Origin: Ancylobacter crimeensis
GTDB lineage: Bacteria > Pseudomonadota > Alphaproteobacteria > Rhizobiales > Xanthobacteraceae
Reading direction: 5' to 3'
Length of the DNA stretch: 64,000 nucleotides
Assembly (NCBI RefSeq): GCF_023016805.1
Contig: NZ_JALKCH010000008.1
Span: 1-64,000, forward strand
Under the pieces are notes generated by a model. It did not search any database and was not told the DNA's origin. It was given only the letters and a program-made list of their open reading frames with translations. Each line of letters opens with the position of its first letter. Position 1 is the stretch's first letter. Of this stretch, positions 36,601 through 44,968 are shown one piece after another. Made by a program: the position numbers and the translations under genes.

Positions 36601-37950
36601 TCAGTTCGGCACGGCGGCCTTGGGGTCGGCCGGATAGGCGGCGTTCTTCTGCACGCCGTGCATCAGGTCGATGGCCATCTTGAGCTGGATGTCGTCCTTC
36701 GGATCCGGCGGGACATAGGCGGGCGAGCCCGTCTTCTCGTCGTCGCCGTTCTTCAGGTGGCCCTTCAGCGAGGCCTCGCCGCGCGTGGTGTCGACGCCGG
36801 CGGCCTCGGCCTTCTCCTTCATGTCCGGGGGCACGTCCTGCACGATCTCGATGTCGGGCTGGATGCCCTTGGCCTGGATCGAGCGGCCCGACGGCGTGTA
36901 GTAGCGCGCCGTGGTCAGCTTGATCGCGGCATTGCCGCTCACCGGGATCACGGTCTGCACCGAGCCCTTGCCGAAGGACAGCGAGCCGAGGATGGTCGCG
37001 CGCTTGTGATCCTGCAGCGCGCCGGCCACGATCTCGGAGGCCGACGCGGAGCCGCCATTCACCAGCACGATCACCGGCTTGCCCTTGGCGAGGTCGCCCG
37101 CCCGGGCGTTGCGGCGCTCGGTCTCGTCGGCGTTGCGGCCACGGGTGGAGACGATCTCGCCGCGGTCGAGGAAGTCGTCGGCAACGTCCACCGCCTGGTC
37201 GAGCAGGCCGCCCGGATTGTTGCGCAGGTCGATGATGTAGCCTTTCAGCTTGTCCTCGCCGATCTCCTTGGCGAGGTCTTCCATCGCCTTCTTCAGGCCC
37301 TCGGCGGTCTGCTCGCTGAAGGAGGTGATGCGGACATAGGCGATGTCGCCGCTTTCCACCCGGCCGCGCACCGACTTGATGTTGATCACGTCGCGCATCA
37401 GCGTGAGCTCGATCGGCTTGTCCGATCCCTTGCGGGCGATCGTCAGCTTGATCGGGGTCTGAACCGCGCCGCGCATCTTCTCGACCGCTTCGCTCAGCGT
37501 CATGCCCTTGACGTCCTGATCGTCCAGCTTGGTGATCAGGTCGCCGGCCTGCACGCCGGCCTTGGCGGCGGGCGTGTCGTCGATCGGCGAGACGACCTTG
37601 ACGAGGCCGTCCTCCATCGTGACCTCGATGCCGAGGCCGCCGAACTGGCCGCGGGTCTGCACCTGCATGTCGCGGAAGTTCTTCGCGTCCATATAGGTGG
37701 AGTGCGGGTCCAGCGACGCCAGCATGCCGTTGATCGCGGCCTCGATCAGCTTGCCGTCGTCGGGCTTCTCGACATAGTCCGCGCGCACCCGCTCGAACAC
37801 GTCGCCGAAGAGATTGAGCTGCTTGTAGGTATCGGAGGCAGCGGCAAAGGCCGATTCCGGCCCGAAGACCAGCCGCGGCTGCGTAGCACCGACGGCGATC
37901 AGGGCACCGGCCGCGGCGCCCAAGAGAAATACAGACGTCCTACGCATCAT
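36601..37950 (-). CDS. ctpA: Carboxyl-terminal processing protease
   Basis: A 449-residue S41 serine protease exported to the periplasm. It has an N-terminal signal/anchor, a PDZ domain at about residues 98-190 (GLGIEVTMEDGLVKVVSPIDDTPA, in parts) and the catalytic core. The Ser-Lys dyad is S303 in GGSASASEI and K328 in SFGKGSVQ, spaced exactly as in E. coli Tsp. Such proteases trim cell-wall hydrolases and other envelope proteins. The start overlaps the envC stop by four bases (ATGA), which ties the protease to the murein hydrolase regulator. Confidence 0.95.
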   Translation of the reverse strand: MMRRTSVFLLGAAAGALIAVGATQPRLVFGPESAFAAASDTYKQLNLFGDVFERVRADYVEKPDDGKLIEAAINGMLASLDPHSTYMDAKNFRDMQVQTRGQFGGLGIEVTMEDGLVKVVSPIDDTPAAKAGVQAGDLITKLDDQDVKGMTLSEAVEKMRGAVQTPIKLTIARKGSDKPIELTLMRDVINIKSVRGRVESGDIAYVRITSFSEQTAEGLKKAMEDLAKEIGEDKLKGYIIDLRNNPGGLLDQAVDVADDFLDRGEIVSTRGRNADETERRNARAGDLAKGKPVIVLVNGGSASASEIVAGALQDHKRATILGSLSFGKGSVQTVIPVSGNAAIKLTTARYYTPSGRSIQAKGIQPDIEIVQDVPPDMKEKAEAAGVDTTRGEASLKGHLKNGDDEKTGSPAYVPPDPKDDIQLKMAIDLMHGVQKNAAYPADPKAAVPN

Positions 37951-39431
37951 CCGCGTACCTTTTCGCTATCGCTCGTCGCCCACCAAGCTGATGGATCGAT
38001 CGAATTCCCATCCTTACGGAACTCGACGTAAAGAATCGGTTGGGCCGTTCCATGGCCGATCGGCGATGCCAGTTGCGGTCCCTTGCCCATGACCGCGACC
38101 GGTTCTCCCGACAGCACGAACTGACCCAGCTCAACCGTGATCTTATCCATTCCCGCCAGAAGAATATGGTATCCGCCGCCCGCATTGATGATCAAGAGTT
38201 GTCCATAGGAGCGGAAGGGGCCCGCATAGACCACCCAGCCGTCGCACGGGGCGGACACCTGGGCCTCCGGGCGGGTGCTGAAGGACATGCCCTTCTGGGT
38301 GCCACCGAAACCGTCGCTGGCGCCGAAGCCGCGCAGCAGCGTACCGGCCGCCGGCAGCGGCAGGGTGCCGCGCGCATCGGCGAAGGCGATGCTCGGGGAG
38401 AGCCGGCCGGGATCCTTCAGCGCCGCAAGTTTCGCCGCGGGGCTTTGCGCGGCCTTGCTTTCGGCTTCCCGCGCGGCGTCGGCCGCGCGCCTCGCCGCGG
38501 CAATCTCGCTCTCCATCCGCTCCATCAGCTCGTGCACATTCTTCGCCTGCGCGGCGAGGGCGGTGGCGTTCTGGCGTTCGTTCTCCAGCGCCTGCTCGCC
38601 GGCCTCCTGCCGCTTCTGCCGCTCGGCGATCAGCGCGCTGATGCGGCGCTGATCCTCCGCCATGGAGCCTTTCAATTCTGCGAGAGCATCCCGTTCCTTC
38701 GCAGCTTCGCGCCGCACCCGGTCGAGCGATGTCAGCTCGCTCACCAGAAGGTCGGTATCGGCCTTGAGCTCGGGCAGCATGGCGCCGAGCAGGATGGCCG
38801 AGCGCACCGACTGCAGTGCGTCGTCGGGCCGCACCAGAAGCGCCGGCGGGGGCTGGCGGCGCATGCGGATCAGCGCGGCGAGCACGCTGGCGAGCTCGCG
38901 CCGCCGGCCGTCGAGCGACTGGCGGATGTCGCCCTCCTCGCGGCCGAGCTGGGTCAGCTTCTGCTCGCTGGCGTCGAGCTTCTCCTCGACGTCGCGGATG
39001 CGGGAGGCGGTGTCGATGAGCGCGCCGGCGAGCTTGGCGCGGTCGCCCTTCACCGATTCGATCTCGGCGCTGAGGCGGGCCTGCTCGTCCTCGCTTCCCT
39101 TCAGCGCGGCGTCGAGCTTCTCCATCTTCTGCCGCTGCTCGTCCTGTCGGGCATCGAGCGGCGGGGTGCTGCCGGAGGAGTCGGCGGCGGGAGCGGGAGC
39201 CTGTGCGGGGGCAGCGGGTGCCGCATCGCCGGCGGGGCTCGCGGCCGCCGCCGCATCGCTGCGCGGGCTCGTGTCGCGCACCCCGTCGGCGGTGTTGTCG
39301 AGCTGGCGCGGGGCGTCGGCCTCCTGCGCCTGGGCGCCCGTCAGCGCGGCGAGCAGCAATGCGCCGGCCAGCGCGGCGCCCGGCAGGGCACGGCGACGTG
39401 GCAGGAGCGAAAAACGGGCGGGCGGGCGCAT
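37947..39431 (-). CDS. envC: EnvC-like murein hydrolase activator with degenerate LytM domain
   Basis: A 494-residue exported protein. A signal peptide ends near AQA/QE, then come a Pro/Ala-rich spacer, a long coiled coil at about residues 90-335 and a C-terminal LytM/M23 domain from about 390. The M23 zinc ligands are not preserved: the HxH segment is replaced by PILYVEF and no HxxxD is seen. That is the pattern of EnvC/NlpD activators, which lack hydrolase activity and are steered by FtsEX. ATG 39431 is chosen over the TTG at 39440. A perfect CtrA box lies 26-40 bases upstream, and ctpA follows by ATGA overlap. Confidence 0.9.
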   Translation of the reverse strand: MRPPARFSLLPRRRALPGAALAGALLLAALTGAQAQEADAPRQLDNTADGVRDTSPRSDAAAAASPAGDAAPAAPAQAPAPAADSSGSTPPLDARQDEQRQKMEKLDAALKGSEDEQARLSAEIESVKGDRAKLAGALIDTASRIRDVEEKLDASEQKLTQLGREEGDIRQSLDGRRRELASVLAALIRMRRQPPPALLVRPDDALQSVRSAILLGAMLPELKADTDLLVSELTSLDRVRREAAKERDALAELKGSMAEDQRRISALIAERQKRQEAGEQALENERQNATALAAQAKNVHELMERMESEIAAARRAADAAREAESKAAQSPAAKLAALKDPGRLSPSIAFADARGTLPLPAAGTLLRGFGASDGFGGTQKGMSFSTRPEAQVSAPCDGWVVYAGPFRSYGQLLIINAGGGYHILLAGMDKITVELGQFVLSGEPVAVMGKGPQLASPIGHGTAQPILYVEFRKDGNSIDPSAWWATSDSEKVRG

Positions 39432-39456
39432 GAGCGTCAACAGAACCTGCGGGCCA

Positions 39457-39471
39457 TTAAGCGTTGGTTAA
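39457..39471 (-). promoter_or_regulatory. CtrA binding box upstream of envC-ctpA
   Basis: TTAA-GCGTTGG-TTAA matches the alphaproteobacterial CtrA consensus TTAA-N7-TTAA exactly and is extended by C, as in TTAAC. It lies directly before the envC start in a GC-rich region, where two TTAA boxes at exact spacing are unlikely by chance. Confidence 0.72.
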
Positions 39472-39556
39472 CCCTGCCCCGCGCGCGTGTCCGCGCCAAC
39501 AGATATCGCGGGCATCACGCCGGCGGCGTCGTGGCGCGGCGTCGGCTGCGGGGCAT

Positions 39557-40039
39557 TCAGGCCTTGTGGTAGGGATGCCCGGACAGGATCGTGGTGGCGC
39601 GATAGAGCTGCTCGGCCAGCATGATGCGCACCATCTGGTGGGGGAAGGTGGCGCTGCCATAGGCGATGGCGCGGTCGGCGCGTTCCTTCACCTCCGGCCC
39701 GAGGCCGTCGGCCCCGCCGATGATGAAGCTGAGCGCCCTCACCCCGTGGTCGCGCAACGCCGCGATATCCTCGGCCAGCCTTTCGCTGGGCAGGTCGGCG
39801 CCGGCAGGGTCGAGCGCCATCACCGCGGTTTCCTCCGGCAGGGCGTCGAGGATGGCGGTCGCCTCCTCGGCCATGCGGTCCTGCGGGCGGCGGGCGCTGC
39901 TCTCCGCGATCTCGATGATGTCCGGCCCGGTAAGGCCGAGCGCCCGCCCGCCTTTGCGGGTGCGCTCGACATAACGGTCGCACAGCTCTCGTTCGGGACC
40001 GGCCTTGAGCCGGCCCACGCTGACGATGATGAGGCGCAC
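39557..40039 (-). CDS. rlmH: 23S rRNA (pseudouridine1915-N3)-methyltransferase
   Basis: A 160-residue SPOUT methyltransferase that modifies helix 69 of 23S r[25 protein letters not shown] (in parts), [32 protein letters not shown] and the knot segment [26 protein letters not shown] (in parts) are all family markers. GTG 40039 gives the proper N-terminus. The longer frame to 40120 overlaps rsfS and is unlikely. It lies 7 bases after rsfS. Confidence 0.95.
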   Translation of the reverse strand: MRLIIVSVGRLKAGPERELCDRYVERTRKGGRALGLTGPDIIEIAESSARRPQDRMAEEATAILDALPEETAVMALDPAGADLPSERLAEDIAALRDHGVRALSFIIGGADGLGPEVKERADRAIAYGSATFPHQMVRIMLAEQLYRATTILSGHPYHKA

Positions 40040-40046
40040 GCGAAGA

Positions 40047-40598
40047 TCAGCCGCGACTTGCCGGCGAAGGGCTCGCGGCCGAAGGATTCGCAACCGACGG
40101 CTTGGCGGGCACGCCGCCATCCGGGCGAAGCCCCGACCACATCTTCTCGATGTTGTAGAAGCCGCGCACTTCCGGCTGGAACACGTGCACGATCACGTCG
40201 CTGGCGTCGATCAGCACCCAGTCGCAGGCCGGCATGCCCTCGACCTTGATGCCGCCGACGCCGCGCTCCTTGAGCGCTTCGACGATGTGCTCGGCGAGCG
40301 CGCCGACATGGCGCTGCGAACGGCCCGACGCGACCACCATGTAGTCGGCGATCGTCGTCTTGCCGCGCAGCTCGATGGACACGACCTCTTCAGCCTTGTC
40401 GTCTTCCAGCCGGGCGAGGACGAGAGCGAGGATCTCCTCCGCGTCGATGCGCGTTTCGGAGACCGGTGCAGTCGCCGTATCGGGGGCGTCTGCGGAGAGC
40501 GCCAGTGTGGACAGGGGTCCTGATCCTCTCATGTGGAGCGCGCCGGGACGTTCCGCGGTCGCGTTGCCAAGCGCCAACATAGCGTGTTTCTGCCTCAT
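40047..40598 (-). CDS. rsfS: Ribosomal silencing factor RsfS
   Basis: A 183-residue protein with the RsfS/Iojap domain at about residues 50-160 ([20 protein letters not shown], in part; [50 protein letters not shown], in parts). It binds ribosomal protein uL14 and blocks subunit joining during starvation. An N-terminal extension of about 45 residues and a Pro/Ser/Ala-rich tail are not typical. ATG 40598 overlaps the nadD stop as ATGA, supporting the long form, although ATG 40532 is possible. Confidence 0.92.
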   Translation of the reverse strand: MRQKHAMLALGNATAERPGALHMRGSGPLSTLALSADAPDTATAPVSETRIDAEEILALVLARLEDDKAEEVVSIELRGKTTIADYMVVASGRSQRHVGALAEHIVEALKERGVGGIKVEGMPACDWVLIDASDVIVHVFQPEVRGFYNIEKMWSGLRPDGGVPAKPSVANPSAASPSPASRG

Positions 40599-41299
40599 TT
40601 TTCAACCGTCAGCGGTGCTTTGCCGTGCAAGGCCGCCCGCGGAGCCGGTCCGGGATGTGTGGTTGCGCGGATAAGCGTCGAGGATAGTGGCGATTTCAGG
40701 CCGTGCAGGAACACCCAGGCCGGCGGGCGCCGATCGGCGAGGGTGGAGGCGTCGCGTTCCGGGATCCGCCAGCGCGCCAGCGCATGGGCCGCCCGCGCCG
40801 CCATGGCGGGGAAGGTGGCGCCCGGACGGTCCACCACCGCGATCGGCACCAGCCCGGCGATGTCGCGCCAGCGCTGCCAGCGGTGGAAGCCGGCGAGGTT
40901 GTCCGCGCCCATCACCCAGACGAATCGCACCTGCGGGTAGCGCCGCACCAGAGCCGCCACGGTGTCGCGGGTGTAGCGGGTGCCGAGTCGCACTTCGATG
41001 CCGGTCGGCAGCAGAGCGGGATGGCGCGAAACCGCGCCCGCCAGCGCCAGGCGCTCACGGAGGGAGGGCAGCGCGCTGTTGTCCTTCAGCGGGTTGCCGG
41101 GGCTCGCCAGCCACCACACCTGGTCGAGCCCGAGCCGGCGCAGCGCCAGCAGGCTGACCTGCCGGTGCGCCTCATGCGCCGGGTTGAAGCTGCCGCCATA
41201 GAGCCCGATCCTGAAGCCGGGGGTGACGGCAGGAAAGCGCGGCTCATCCGCGCTCGCCGGCAGTGGGCCGATGGCCGCGACGGGAGGAGACGCCGGCAT
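40595..41299 (-). CDS. nadD: Nicotinate-nucleotide adenylyltransferase
   Basis: A 234-residue enzyme making deamido-NAD from nicotinate mononucleotide and ATP. The nucleotidyltransferase motif GLYGGSFNPAHEAHR is at residues 33-47, VWVMGADNLAGFHRWQRW is in the middle and the closing SSTLIR motif is near residue 212. About 29 residues before the catalytic domain are Pro/Ala-rich, and the true start may be internal. It follows proA after 42 bases and overlaps rsfS, forming the proA-nadD-rsfS-rlmH run. Confidence 0.94.
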   Translation of the reverse strand: MPASPPVAAIGPLPASADEPRFPAVTPGFRIGLYGGSFNPAHEAHRQVSLLALRRLGLDQVWWLASPGNPLKDNSALPSLRERLALAGAVSRHPALLPTGIEVRLGTRYTRDTVAALVRRYPQVRFVWVMGADNLAGFHRWQRWRDIAGLVPIAVVDRPGATFPAMAARAAHALARWRIPERDASTLADRRPPAWVFLHGLKSPLSSTLIRATTHPGPAPRAALHGKAPLTVEK

Positions 41300-41341
41300 C
41301 GGCGCCTCACGTAACAGGGGACAGGGCCGTGGCCATGGCGG

Positions 41342-42667
41342 TCACGGCCGGGTCTGGCCGGTGCCGTGAACCCGGTATTTGAACGAGGTGAGTTGCTCGG
41401 CCCCCACCGGCCCGCGCGCATGCATCCGCCCCGTCGCGATCCCGATCTCGCCGCCGAAGCCGAACTCGCCGCCATCGGCGAACTGGGTGGAGGCGTTGTG
41501 CACCACGATGGCCGAATCGACCTCGGCGAGGAAGCGCCGCGCCGCGTCGGCGTCCTCGGTGAGGATCGCGTCGGTGTGGTGCGAGCCGTTCGCCTCGATA
41601 TGGGCGATGGCGGCGTCCAGCCCGTCCACCAGCTTCACCGAGAGGATGGCGTCCAGATATTCGGTGGTCCAGTCGGCATCCGTCGCCGGCTTCACCCGCG
41701 GATCGAGTGCGCAGACCTCCGGCGTTCCGCGCACCTCGCAGCCGGCGTCGAGCAGCATGGCGACGAGCGGGTCGAGATGGGTCCCGGCCGCCGCGCGTTC
41801 CACCAGCAGCGTCTCCGCCGCTCCGCACACGCTGGTGCGGCGCAGCTTGGCGTTGCGCACGATGTCGAGCGCCTTGGAAAGCTCCGCGGTGTGGTCGACA
41901 TAGACATGCACGATGCCTTCCAGATGGGCGAAGACCGGCACCCGCGCCTCGGCCTGTACTCGCGCGACGAGGCTCTTGCCGCCGCGCGGCACGATGACGT
42001 CGATCGCCCCGCCGAGACCGGCGAGCATCTCGCCCACCGCCGCGCGGTCGCGGGTGGGGACGAGCTGGATGGCGTCGCCCGGCAGGCCGGCCTCCTCCAG
42101 CCCTTCCACCATGGCGGCGTGGATCGCGCGGCTGGACTGGAAGCTGTCGGAGCCGCCGCGCAGGATCACCGCATTGCCGGCCTTGAGGCACAGCGCGCCG
42201 GCATCCGCCGTGACATTGGGCCGGCTCTCATAGATCACGCCGATCACGCCGAGCGGGGTGGCGACGCGCTCCATGACGAGGCCGTTGGGCCGGGTCCAGC
42301 GCTCCAGCACCCGGCCGACCGGATCGGGCAGGCCCGCCACCTCCTCCACTGCGCCGGCGATGGCGGCGATGCGGGCGGCGTTCAGCACCAGCCGATCGAC
42401 CAGCGCGACGCTCTGTCCGCTCGCGCGGGCAGCCTCCACGTCGGCCGCATTGGCGGCGAGAATATCGGCGCTACGGGCGCGGATGGCGGCGGCGGCGGCC
42501 ATCAGCGCGGCGTTTTTCTGCTCCGGCCCGGCAAGCGCGAGGGTACGCGCGGCGGCGCGGGCCCGCCGGCCGATCTCCGCCATCAGCGCCGGCAGCTCGG
42601 CGTCCGGCGGCAGCGCGCGCAGATGCGACGCGGAGCTGGCGGTGGCGGCGAGCGAGGAGGCGGACAT
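41342..42667 (-). CDS. proA: Gamma-glutamyl phosphate reductase
   Basis: A 441-residue enzyme of proline biosynthesis that reduces gamma-glutamyl phosphate to glutamate semialdehyde. Motifs are [35 protein letters not shown], the catalytic Cys in [14 protein letters not shown] and the C-terminal [24 protein letters not shown] (in parts). No proB is in the window. In related genomes obg and proB usually lie upstream, but here the upstream side is a gene-poor stretch and divergent yihY. Confidence 0.96.
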   Translation of the reverse strand: MSASSLAATASSASHLRALPPDAELPALMAEIGRRARAAARTLALAGPEQKNAALMAAAAAIRARSADILAANAADVEAARASGQSVALVDRLVLNAARIAAIAGAVEEVAGLPDPVGRVLERWTRPNGLVMERVATPLGVIGVIYESRPNVTADAGALCLKAGNAVILRGGSDSFQSSRAIHAAMVEGLEEAGLPGDAIQLVPTRDRAAVGEMLAGLGGAIDVIVPRGGKSLVARVQAEARVPVFAHLEGIVHVYVDHTAELSKALDIVRNAKLRRTSVCGAAETLLVERAAAGTHLDPLVAMLLDAGCEVRGTPEVCALDPRVKPATDADWTTEYLDAILSVKLVDGLDAAIAHIEANGSHHTDAILTEDADAARRFLAEVDSAIVVHNASTQFADGGEFGFGGEIGIATGRMHARGPVGAEQLTSFKYRVHGTGQTRP

Positions 42668-43139
42668 GAGGCGGGACCTATGAGCGGGGTTGGCCGCAAT
42701 GCGCGGCGGGGGTTCCTCTTATCACGGCAGCGGGGCCGGCGTGAAATGCCGTCGCGGGGCCGCGGCCGCGCCCCGCATCGCCATGCCAGGTCCGGCCGCG
42801 CCCCTCCACCTGCCGCGCCCCTGCCGCTCCCGTCGTCTCGTCGGCGTCCCGCTCTCCATGGACCGGAAGCCGGCAGCTCACTCGCCGGACCCGCCCGCGT
42901 GGCGGCGCGGGTCCGGCGAGACAGGCGTGCGACGAGGCAAGGCCCTCTGCGAGAGCCGGCGCGCGGCAGGAGGCCGTCATGCCGGGGAGGGGTGGGGCCG
43001 GCCGGGGTACGCCGAATCATCCGCGCGGGCCGGCCGCCGCCCGGCGAAAGTGGCCGTCCGCCGCCACCCGCCCTTGCCATTTGGCCCGGTTCGTCCGATG
43101 TGACTGGGCACGTCGCGTCCACGTCCGGGAGCAGCCAGC
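42668..43139. other. Gene-free region between proA and yihY
   Basis: 472 bases with no believable gene; translations are Arg/Pro/Gly-rich in all frames. An ATG at 43098 is followed at once by an in-frame TGA, so it cannot start yihY. The proA promoter and the yihY leader must lie here, but no consensus elements stand out. Confidence 0.55.
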
Positions 43140-43976
43140 ATTCTTCTGCGCGCCTACGATATCGCCTGGGATGCCTTCTGGCGCTTCGTCGAGGACGATG
43201 GCTGGGCGATCGCCAGCCATATTGCGCTGTCGGCGCTGATGTCGCTGTTTCCCTTCCTCATCTTCGTCACCGCGCTCGCCGCCTTCTTCGACTTCAAGAA
43301 TCTCGCCGACGAGACGGTGCAACTGCTTCTGGAGGCGTGGCCGGCGCAGGTCGCGGGGCCGATCAGCCACGAGATCCGCAACGTGCTCACCCATGTGCGC
43401 ACGGATGCGCTGACGCTCGGCGTGATGCTGGCCGTGTATTTCTCGTCCAACGGCATCGAGAGCCTGCGGATCGGGCTCAACCGGGCCTATGGCGTGCGCG
43501 AGAGCCGGCCGTGGTACCTGCTGCGGCTCGAATCCATCGGCTACGTGCTCGTTGGCGCGGGCGGGCTGCTGGCGCTGTCCTTCCTCGTGGTGCTGGGCCC
43601 GGTGTTGTGGCTGGCCGGCATCAAGCTGCTGCCGGGACTGGCGCCGTTCGGCGGCGTCGTCACCTTCCTGCGCTACGCCGCCACCTCGGTCATCCTCATC
43701 GTGGCGCTGCTGGTCGCCCATATGTGGCTGCCGGCGGGGCGCCGCTCGCTGCCGCAGGTGGCGCCGGGCATATTGGTGACGCTGGCGCTGTGGCTCATGG
43801 CCGGCGCGGCGTTCGGCCGCTATCTGGCGGAATTCGCCGGGAACTACGTCACCACCTATGCCGGCCTCGCCTCGGTGATGGTGGCGCTGGTGTTCCTCTA
43901 CACCACGGCGTCGATCTTCGTGTATGGCGGGGAGCTGAACGCGGCCATACGGCGGGCGCGCGAACAGCGGCCGTGA
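43140..43976 (+). CDS. YihY/BrkB-family inner-membrane protein with apparent ATT start
   Basis: A 278-residue membrane protein with about six helices, of the UPF0761 family formerly misnamed RNase BN; its function is unknown. Family motifs are WAIASHIALSALMSLFPFLIF (in parts), FSSNGIESLRIGLNRAYGV and YVTTYAGLASVMVALVFLYTTASIF (in parts). Conserved sequence begins at ILLRAYDIAWDAFWRF, well before the first ATG at 43239, which would delete the first helix. The in-frame stretch from the TGA at 43101 has no ATG, GTG or TTG. ATT 43140 lies 8 bases after GGGAG and is the best start. Confidence 0.88.
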   Translation: MLLRAYDIAWDAFWRFVEDDGWAIASHIALSALMSLFPFLIFVTALAAFFDFKNLADETVQLLLEAWPAQVAGPISHEIRNVLTHVRTDALTLGVMLAVYFSSNGIESLRIGLNRAYGVRESRPWYLLRLESIGYVLVGAGGLLALSFLVVLGPVLWLAGIKLLPGLAPFGGVVTFLRYAATSVILIVALLVAHMWLPAGRRSLPQVAPGILVTLALWLMAGAAFGRYLAEFAGNYVTTYAGLASVMVALVFLYTTASIFVYGGELNAAIRRAREQRP

Positions 43977-44033
43977 TCGCGCGTTGACATCCCGCCTGCC
44001 AACCGTCCTCCAGCCGTTGCACCCGGAGCGCCG

Positions 44034-44513
44034 ATGAAGAAGACCCTGTCCTTTTTCCGCCTCGTGGTCGCGGTCGGGCTGTGCCTCGCGGTCGGCGCCA
44101 TCGGTTCCATGGCGACCGCGCCGAAGATCCCGACCTGGTATGCCGGCCTCGCCAAGCCGGGCTGGACCCCGCCCGACGCGGTGTTTCCCATCGTCTGGAC
44201 CATCCTCTATGTGCTGATGGCGGTGGTGCTGTGGCGGCTGTGGGAGCGCAACGCGCCCGGCCCGCAGCGCCGGCAGGCGGTGGTGCTGTGGTTCGTGCAG
44301 CTCGCGCTCAACGCGCTGTGGTCGCCGGTGTTCTTCGGCGCGGAGGCGATCGGGGCCGGACTCGTCGTCATCGTGCTGGTGTGGCTCGCCATCCTCGCCA
44401 CCATCCTCGCCTGCGCGCGGATCGACCGCATCGCCGCCTGCCTGCTCTTGCCCTATCTCGCCTGGGTGACCTATGCCACCACCCTGAATGCGGCGATCTT
44501 CGCCCTGAACTGA
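44034..44513 (+). CDS. tspO: TspO/MBR-family membrane protein
   Basis: A 159-residue five-helix membrane protein. TWYAGLAKPGWTPPDAVFPIVWTILYVLM (in parts), ALNALWSPVFFGAEAIGAGL and LLPYLAWVTYATTLNAAIFALN (in parts) hold the conserved Trp and Pro residues of the porphyrin/sterol pocket. Bacterial TspO binds or degrades porphyrins and, in phototrophic Alphaproteobacteria, modulates pigment gene expression. ATG 44034 has GGAG upstream. It lies 57 bases after yihY, probably in one transcript. Confidence 0.94.
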   Translation: MKKTLSFFRLVVAVGLCLAVGAIGSMATAPKIPTWYAGLAKPGWTPPDAVFPIVWTILYVLMAVVLWRLWERNAPGPQRRQAVVLWFVQLALNALWSPVFFGAEAIGAGLVVIVLVWLAILATILACARIDRIAACLLLPYLAWVTYATTLNAAIFALN

Positions 44514-44558
44514 GCCGGCGGCCCGCCGGAGTGCCGTCCCCTGCTGCGGAGCGTGCCG

Positions 44559-44762
44559 ATGGATCTGATCACGCTTGCCAAGTTCGTCGTGCTGCCGGTC
44601 GCGCTCGGCGCGGTCGCCATCGTGCTGCTGATGGGCCTCGCCAACATGGCGCGCGGCGGCTCCCCGGAACGCTCGCAGCAATTGATGCGCTGGCGCGTCG
44701 GGCTGCAATTCGTCGCGCTCTGCTTCGTGATCGCGACGATCTGGCTGATGCACCATAGCTGA
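44559..44762 (+). CDS. HIG1-like twin transmembrane protein
   Basis: A 67-residue protein with two membrane helices (FVVLPVALGAVAIVLLMGLAN and VGLQFVALCFVIATIWLM, in parts) separated by a charged loop, GSPERSQQLMRWR. The MRWR just before helix two is characteristic of the HIG1/Rcf1-related proteins of Alphaproteobacteria, thought to assist respiratory oxidase assembly. ATG 44559, preceded by GGAG at 7 bases, is preferred to the in-frame GTG 44553. It follows tspO by 45 bases. Confidence 0.85.
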   Translation: MDLITLAKFVVLPVALGAVAIVLLMGLANMARGGSPERSQQLMRWRVGLQFVALCFVIATIWLMHHS

Positions 44763-44879
44763 CAGAGCCGGCGCGGGCGGGCATGTTCGCGCCGCAAAGC
44801 CGGGATCATCTGGAGCCCTCATCCGGTCGGGCGGAATTACCCGATCGGGCAGAAAGGGCTCCCGATCCACAGAACCGGG

Positions 44880-44923
44880 GCATGTTCCGATTGCGAAGGT
44901 CTCCCAACCTTCGCGGGACATGC
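44880..44923. repeat. Two-stage inverted repeat upstream of the DUF2125 gene
   Basis: Inner arms GCGAAGGT/ACCTTCGC (8 bp, perfect, 6-base loop) and outer arms GCATGTTCC/GGGACATGC (one mismatch) form a nested hairpin with a GATT bulge on the left. It lies 45 bases before the start codon, so it could fold in the mRNA leader or be a dimer-binding site. Further CCGATC-containing palindromic fragments occur at 44820-44870. Confidence 0.75.
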
Positions 44924-44968
44924 TCGCGCCGTGCCACGATGCCACCTCTCCGCGCCGAAGGGATTTCG

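Noticed and set aside
43239-43976. yihY as a pseudogene or with an ATG start at 43239
   Set aside because: The frame is intact and conserved sequence continues 33 codons upstream, so an unusual start codon explains it better than decay.
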